Shown in pieces: positions 5,640 to 9,123 of a stretch of DNA of 9,123 bases. This DNA comes from an uncultured Bacteroidales bacterium (lineage in GTDB: Bacteria; Bacteroidota; Bacteroidia; Bacteroidales; F082): positions 1 through 9,123 of the forward strand of contig CALEMB010000091.1 of NCBI GenBank assembly GCA_937902805.1. The letters run 5' to 3'. The translations under genes and the position numbers were made by a program. The notes below the pieces were generated by a model. That model was given only the letters and a program-made list of their open reading frames with translations. It did no database searches and was not told the DNA's origin. The first letter of the stretch is position 1. Each line of letters begins with the position of its first letter.

Positions 5640-5688
5640 CAATTTTCAATTCTCAATTTTCAATTCTCAATTGTCAATTGTCAATTAT
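5640..5688. repeat. Seven tandem 7-bp CAATTNN units abutting gene 3
   Basis: The units are CAATTTT, CAATTCT, CAATTTT, CAATTCT, CAATTGT, CAATTGT and CAATTAT (5640-5688). The last unit contains the TAA stop of gene 3 (5685-5687 on the minus strand). I recall arrays of AATTGA-type units as common next to Bacteroidales genes. Such arrays are prone to slippage. No function is evident. Confidence 0.85.
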
Positions 5689-8600
5689 TTGAACGCGTTC
5701 TCGCTCAGTCCGTGACCAGAGAGGGCCAAATCCTTCATGTAGCCAGGCACTTTCTTACCGAGGTACTTGTCCACATAAATCTTGGCGAGGTACTGGCCGA
5801 GCATGAAGCCGTGGCCACGCAAGCCCGTGAGCAGACCGACCTCTGGGTCGACGATGTAACGCGGCTCGGTGTAACGACCCGCCCAGCAGGCGAGGAAGCT
5901 GACCTCACCGAGGTTCGGAATCCACTCGGCGAAGACCTCAGAGACAATCTCCAAGAACTCCTTGCTGTTGTACTTGATGTTCTGACGGGCCTCGTAGGCA
6001 TCGGTGTCAGGCGAGGCACAGCCGATGATCTGGCCGGTATGGGCCCACTGCTGCCCGTAGACGGCACTGAAGCCTTTGTAGTGACGGCGGTCGATGATCA
6101 TGTCGAGCGGGCCACCATTGGGTCCCATCATGGGCAGACGGCGCGTGATGAAAGCTTGGTGCTTCACCGGATAGAGACCCGTGTCGAGACCGAGCATATC
6201 GTTGAACTTCTCGGCACCCCAGCCCATCGCGTTGACGAAGTGGTCGCAGGTATATTCAATAAACTCGCCTTCGTGGTTGCGCACCAAAGCGATGTAATGC
6301 CCATTGGCTTTCTGCACGTGGAGCAGCTCGCAGTCCTCGAAGTAACGTCCGCCTTGCTGTACGCCAATCCAACGGATGTAGTCGATGACGCGGCCAGGAG
6401 TAGCTTGCCAGCAGTCGCGGGTGATCAAGGCGTGGCTGTAGGTTTTCTTGCTGTCGTCCCACAGCGGTGAAATCTCCTTCTTGAAATCTTTGCGGTCAAT
6501 CATGTAGGCATCGCTCCAGGCGCGCGAGGCGTCGAGTGACTTATAGGTGGCTTCATCGTGTACCAAGTTGACGTAATGCGTCAGATGGTAGTTGATGTTG
6601 TGCTCCTTCTGCATGTTCTTGAAGATCTCGTGGTTGTGCACGGCGATGTCGGCAATGTCGGGGTTGGAGAAGGCCGGACGGCCGCCACCGATGCAGCGCC
6701 ATGAGGCACCACGGCTGTAGTTGATCATCACGGGCTTCTTGCCAGCTTCCGAGAAGTAACGGAAGAGGGCACTGCCCGCGATACCGCCACCGGCGATGAA
6801 CACCTCGACCTGCTCTTTCTTCACGTCGTTCATTTCGGGGAAGACAAAGACTTCTTTGGTGTGCGGGTTGTAGAGGTCACCGAGGCTGACTTGGTTCGAC
6901 AACGGGGCACGCGGTGTGGCGTCGCCAACCAGCTCAATGCCGTAGGAACGCAGGATCTGACGGGCACGTGGGATACAACGCTTACCGCGGCAGGGACCCA
7001 TACCCATGCGGGTGATGTGCTTCAGCTCATCGACGGAGATGGTCTTGCGGTTGCCGATGACGCGCAACACGCGGTCGAGTTTGATGTCCTCGCAGTGGCA
7101 GACGTAAGTCTCGCCTTCGCCCTCGGCACCTTTATGTTTGGGAAGGGGAGTGGTGAGCTCTTTGTTGGCATTGTAACGGTCTTTCAAGATAAAGCCCTTT
7201 ACATCCGTTAACTCGAACACCATACTTGCCTCTCCAGAGGGGCGTGAGGAACGGGCTTTCACGCGGGCCACGTTGGTCTTGTTCGACTTCTTGAGGATCT
7301 TCTCGATGACACCTTCGCCAATCTTTTGGCCGTCATTGTCGACAAGGTACACCTCTGCGCCTTCCTGGGCTTCGTATTCGATGGGCAGGAAGCAGGTGGA
7401 TTTCTTCACGTCATAGCCGAAGATGGCCAGACCCGGGCAGCTGGAGACGCACAGCATACAACCGATACACTTGTCGTAGTCGATGGTCGGCACGCTGTTG
7501 GTCGAAGGCTTGCTGATGGCACCTTGCGGGCAGCTGAACGAGCAGGGGTTGCAAGCGAAACCATAGAGGCAGTCGGCTTGCACGAAGGCCTTGAGTTGCA
7601 TGCGCTCGGGCGTAGGCAGGTTGGGCTTCTCCAACACCCTGACGGGATGCTGTTGTGAGTCGATATATTGTCTCGAAACCTCGAGATAGTCGTCGTAGTT
7701 GAAACGCACGCCAATGGCTTGGGCCACCTCGTAGGCCACTTGCTTACCACGAAGCACGGCGCTGGTGCCTTCACCGATGCGGATGGCGTCGCCCGCACCA
7801 TAGGTGTTGCGACCGAAGACCTCATAACCCTTGACGAGCAGCTGGCTGTCGGGGATGAGGCCGGTGCAGATGTTGATGATGTCGATGTCGTCGATGACTT
7901 GCTCCGTGCCAGGGATGGCCTTGAAGTTCTCGCACTTGGCGATGACGGCACCGGTGATGCCAGTATGCTCCTTGTTCGGGATGGCGCGCACGAGGGTGTA
8001 GCCCGTCATGATCGGGATGCCGAGACGGCGCACACGGTTGGCCTGCACGGGGAAGCCACCCTCGCGAGGCATAGCCTCAATGATGGCCTTGATGGTGGCA
8101 CCAGCCTGCATGCCCTGATAAGAGGTCAGGTAGCCGATGTTACCAGCACCCACGGTGAGGACTTTCTTACCCAGCAGGGTGTGCTCTTGGTTCATCATCT
8201 TTTGGAACACGGCGGCGGTGTAAACGCCCGGCACGTCGTCGTTCTCGAAGGTCGGCATGAAAGGCACAGCACCTGTGGCGACCACAAGATGTTGTGCGTC
8301 GATGTAGGCCACTTCGCCGTTTTCGATGTTCTTGATGGCCACACGACCGCCTTCCAGCAAATCCCAAACAGTGTTGTTCAGCAGGATGCCCTCGTGGTTG
8401 TCGCCAGCCAAAGTCTTGGCGATGTCGAAGCCACGCATGCCGCCAAATTTCTTCTCCTTCTCGAAGAAGAAGAACTGGTGAGTCTGCATATTGAACTGTC
8501 CGCCAATGCGGGCGTTGTTGTCGACCACGATGTTGCTGATGCCAAAGGCGTTCAGCTGTTCGCGGCAGGCGAGACCTGCGGGACCGGCACCGATGATGGC

Positions 8601-8954
8601 GACTTGGGTCTTGTAGATCTTCACCTCACGCGGAAGTTGCTCCTTGGGCTCGGGAAGGACGTTGGCCTCGTTGTTGATGGAGCGCACTTCCTTGACGCCG
8701 TCGACGAGGGTGATGCAGATACGGCGGATCTTGCCGTCTACCAGCATTTCGCAGGCACCGCACTTGCCGATTCCGCAGTTGAGGCTTCGGTTGCGACCGT
8801 CGAGCGAGTGGCTGTGAACGGGATAACCGGCTTGGTGAAGGGCGGCGGCGATGGTTTTGCCGCGCTGACCTTTAACGGTCTTGCCTTCATATTGGAATTC
8901 CACAAGGTCTTCCTGCGGGATGTCCAAAATAGGGTGTTTTTCGATTTTGTACAT
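5685..8954 (-). CDS. Multi-cofactor FAD/iron-sulfur oxidoreductase (fused sarcosine oxidase/HcnABC/proline dehydrogenase-like subunits)
   Basis: This is a 1089-residue cytoplasmic redox enzyme with no signal peptide. Domains in order: an N-terminal [2Fe-2S] domain with Cys60, 65, 68 and 80; a pyridine-nucleotide-disulfide-type flavoprotein with GAGPAG at 122-127, VGAGNIGY at 268-275 and GAGDA at 386-390; two [4Fe-4S] sites with Cys462, 468, 471, 475 and Cys496, 499, 502, 506 (the last four in the ferredoxin spacing CxxCxxCxxxCP); a BFD-like [2Fe-2S] site with Cys619, 621, 655 and 660; and a DAO-type FAD oxidase domain with GGGIAG at 722-727 and GLRGHGFMLG at 1044-1053. Related systems keep these as separate subunits (HcnA/B/C, dye-linked proline dehydrogenase, heterotetrameric sarcosine oxidase). 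The likely reaction is oxidation of a secondary or alpha-amino compound, with electrons passed through the clusters to an acceptor. The substrate (proline, hydroxyproline, sarcosine, glycine, other) is not shown, and no transporter or partner gene is present. The gene stands alone, uses GC-rich codons evenly, and has all cluster cysteines intact. Confidence 0.95.
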   Translation of the reverse strand: MYKIEKHPILDIPQEDLVEFQYEGKTVKGQRGKTIAAALHQAGYPVHSHSLDGRNRSLNCGIGKCGACEMLVDGKIRRICITLVDGVKEVRSINNEANVLPEPKEQLPREVKIYKTQVAIIGAGPAGLACREQLNAFGISNIVVDNNARIGGQFNMQTHQFFFFEKEKKFGGMRGFDIAKTLAGDNHEGILLNNTVWDLLEGGRVAIKNIENGEVAYIDAQHLVVATGAVPFMPTFENDDVPGVYTAAVFQKMMNQEHTLLGKKVLTVGAGNIGYLTSYQGMQAGATIKAIIEAMPREGGFPVQANRVRRLGIPIMTGYTLVRAIPNKEHTGITGAVIAKCENFKAIPGTEQVIDDIDIINICTGLIPDSQLLVKGYEVFGRNTYGAGDAIRIGEGTSAVLRGKQVAYEVAQAIGVRFNYDDYLEVSRQYIDSQQHPVRVLEKPNLPTPERMQLKAFVQADCLYGFACNPCSFSCPQGAISKPSTNSVPTIDYDKCIGCMLCVSSCPGLAIFGYDVKKSTCFLPIEYEAQEGAEVYLVDNDGQKIGEGVIEKILKKSNKTNVARVKARSSRPSGEASMVFELTDVKGFILKDRYNANKELTTPLPKHKGAEGEGETYVCHCEDIKLDRVLRVIGNRKTISVDELKHITRMGMGPCRGKRCIPRARQILRSYGIELVGDATPRAPLSNQVSLGDLYNPHTKEVFVFPEMNDVKKEQVEVFIAGGGIAGSALFRYFSEAGKKPVMINYSRGASWRCIGGGRPAFSNPDIADIAVHNHEIFKNMQKEHNINYHLTHYVNLVHDEATYKSLDASRAWSDAYMIDRKDFKKEISPLWDDSKKTYSHALITRDCWQATPGRVIDYIRWIGVQQGGRYFEDCELLHVQKANGHYIALVRNHEGEFIEYTCDHFVNAMGWGAEKFNDMLGLDTGLYPVKHQAFITRRLPMMGPNGGPLDMIIDRRHYKGFSAVYGQQWAHTGQIIGCASPDTDAYEARQNIKYNSKEFLEIVSEVFAEWIPNLGEVSFLACWAGRYTEPRYIVDPEVGLLTGLRGHGFMLGQYLAKIYVDKYLGKKVPGYMKDLALSGHGLSENAFK

Positions 8955-8988
8955 ATAGAATGTGTTTTTGAGTCGTAAAAAGCGACCG

Positions 8989-8996
8989 CAAATTTA
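8989..8996 (-). promoter_or_regulatory. Putative -7 promoter element of gene 3
   Basis: On the minus strand, TAAATTTG (8996 to 8989) fits the Bacteroidetes -7 consensus TAnnTTTG and lies 34 bp before the start codon, leaving a leader of about 30 nt. The expected -33 TTTG is weak: TTTA at 9022-9019, 22 bp upstream, is the nearest fit. No Shine-Dalgarno sequence precedes the ATG, which is common in this phylum. Confidence 0.45.
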
Positions 8997-9058
8997 GGAA
9001 AAAGCAAAGAATGTGTATTAAAGTATGGTGATTTTGTGAAAAAAATGTCAAAAACCAA

Positions 9059-9104
9059 GGTCCTTGAACCTGTCGAAATCGAAGATTCGACGTAGTCAAA
9101 GGCC
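9059..9104. repeat. Imperfect inverted repeat upstream of gene 3, matching the repeat in gene 2
   Basis: GTCGAA (9072-9077) pairs with TTCGAC (9086-9091) around an 8-nt loop. The flanks, GGTCCTTGAACCT on the left and GTAGTCAAAGGCC on the right, are roughly complementary with one length difference. The left arm matches the minus strand of 4887-4905 at 17 of 19 positions. It lies about 105 bp upstream of the gene 3 start and beyond its putative promoter. Confidence 0.65.
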
Positions 9105-9123
9105 GCCTAAATGGAACGGTGCT

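Noticed and set aside
5691..5700. The 10-bp palindrome GAACGCGTTC
   Set aside because: It is the last coding part of gene 3 (Asn-Ala-Phe on the minus strand), and a palindrome this short is expected by chance.
5712..6470. A 252-residue open frame on the plus strand opposite the 3' part of gene 3
   Set aside because: It is an antisense shadow of the DAO domain with no motif or ribosome binding site of its own.
7668..8978. A 436-residue open frame on the plus strand opposite gene 3
   Set aside because: It lies antisense to a strongly supported enzyme with intact cofactor motifs. Its composition (rich in Asp, Val, His, Ala, Gly and Leu) is what GC-biased codons give on the opposite strand, and it has no recognisable domain.
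1..9123. A hidden defence, phage or mobile-element system
   Set aside because: No nuclease, helicase, transposase, integrase, reverse transcriptase or toxin-antitoxin gene was recognised. The three intact genes are a regulator, a surface protein and a redox enzyme.

Overview
The window looks like a chromosomal segment from an uncultured or host-associated member of the Bacteroidales. The evidence is a protein ending in a type IX secretion system (T9SS) sorting domain, a TPR-transmembrane-HTH regulator of a type common in Bacteroidetes, promoter-like TAnnTTTG elements, and start sites that mostly lack a Shine-Dalgarno sequence. No tRNA, rRNA, CRISPR array, transposase or integrase was seen.

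Layout. Bases 1-373 are non-coding and packed with several different short palindromes, followed by a promoter and the leader of gene 1. Gene 1 (374-1852, +) encodes a 492-residue membrane-anchored TPR protein with a cytoplasmic coiled coil and a C-terminal helix-turn-helix. A 95-bp gap carries a hairpin that begins in the gene 1 stop codon, plus a 14-bp direct repeat. Gene 2 (1948-5127, +) encodes a 1059-residue secreted cell-surface protein: signal peptide, a roughly 190-residue domain, a GLUG-like glycine-rich repeat core, a second copy of the first domain, and a T9SS sorting tail. Bases 5128-5684 hold no intact gene. They contain short tandem repeats, a hairpin, an orphan 3' remnant of another T9SS sorting domain (to 5546), a hairpin terminator, and a 7-bp tandem array that runs into the stop codon of gene 3. 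Gene 3 (5685-8954, -) encodes a 1089-residue multi-cofactor FAD/iron-sulfur oxidoreductase, apparently a fusion of subunits that are separate in sarcosine oxidase, hydrogen cyanide synthase and dye-linked proline dehydrogenase complexes. Its upstream region (8955-9123) has a TAnnTTTG element and another imperfect inverted repeat.

How the parts relate. Genes 1 and 2 are co-directional and could be a membrane regulator and a surface protein it controls, but that is inference from adjacency. Gene 3 is convergent with them, appears to be an independent metabolic unit, and probably shares the terminator at 5603-5637.

The most unusual aspect is the density and placement of small palindromic repeats. 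Two of them lie in frame inside the 3' end of gene 2, where they encode a Ser/Thr/Gly linker and part of the sorting domain. One of these two shares its core and arm design with a palindrome upstream of gene 1; the other matches, in opposite orientation, the repeat upstream of gene 3. I see no clear defence, mobile or biosynthetic system here.
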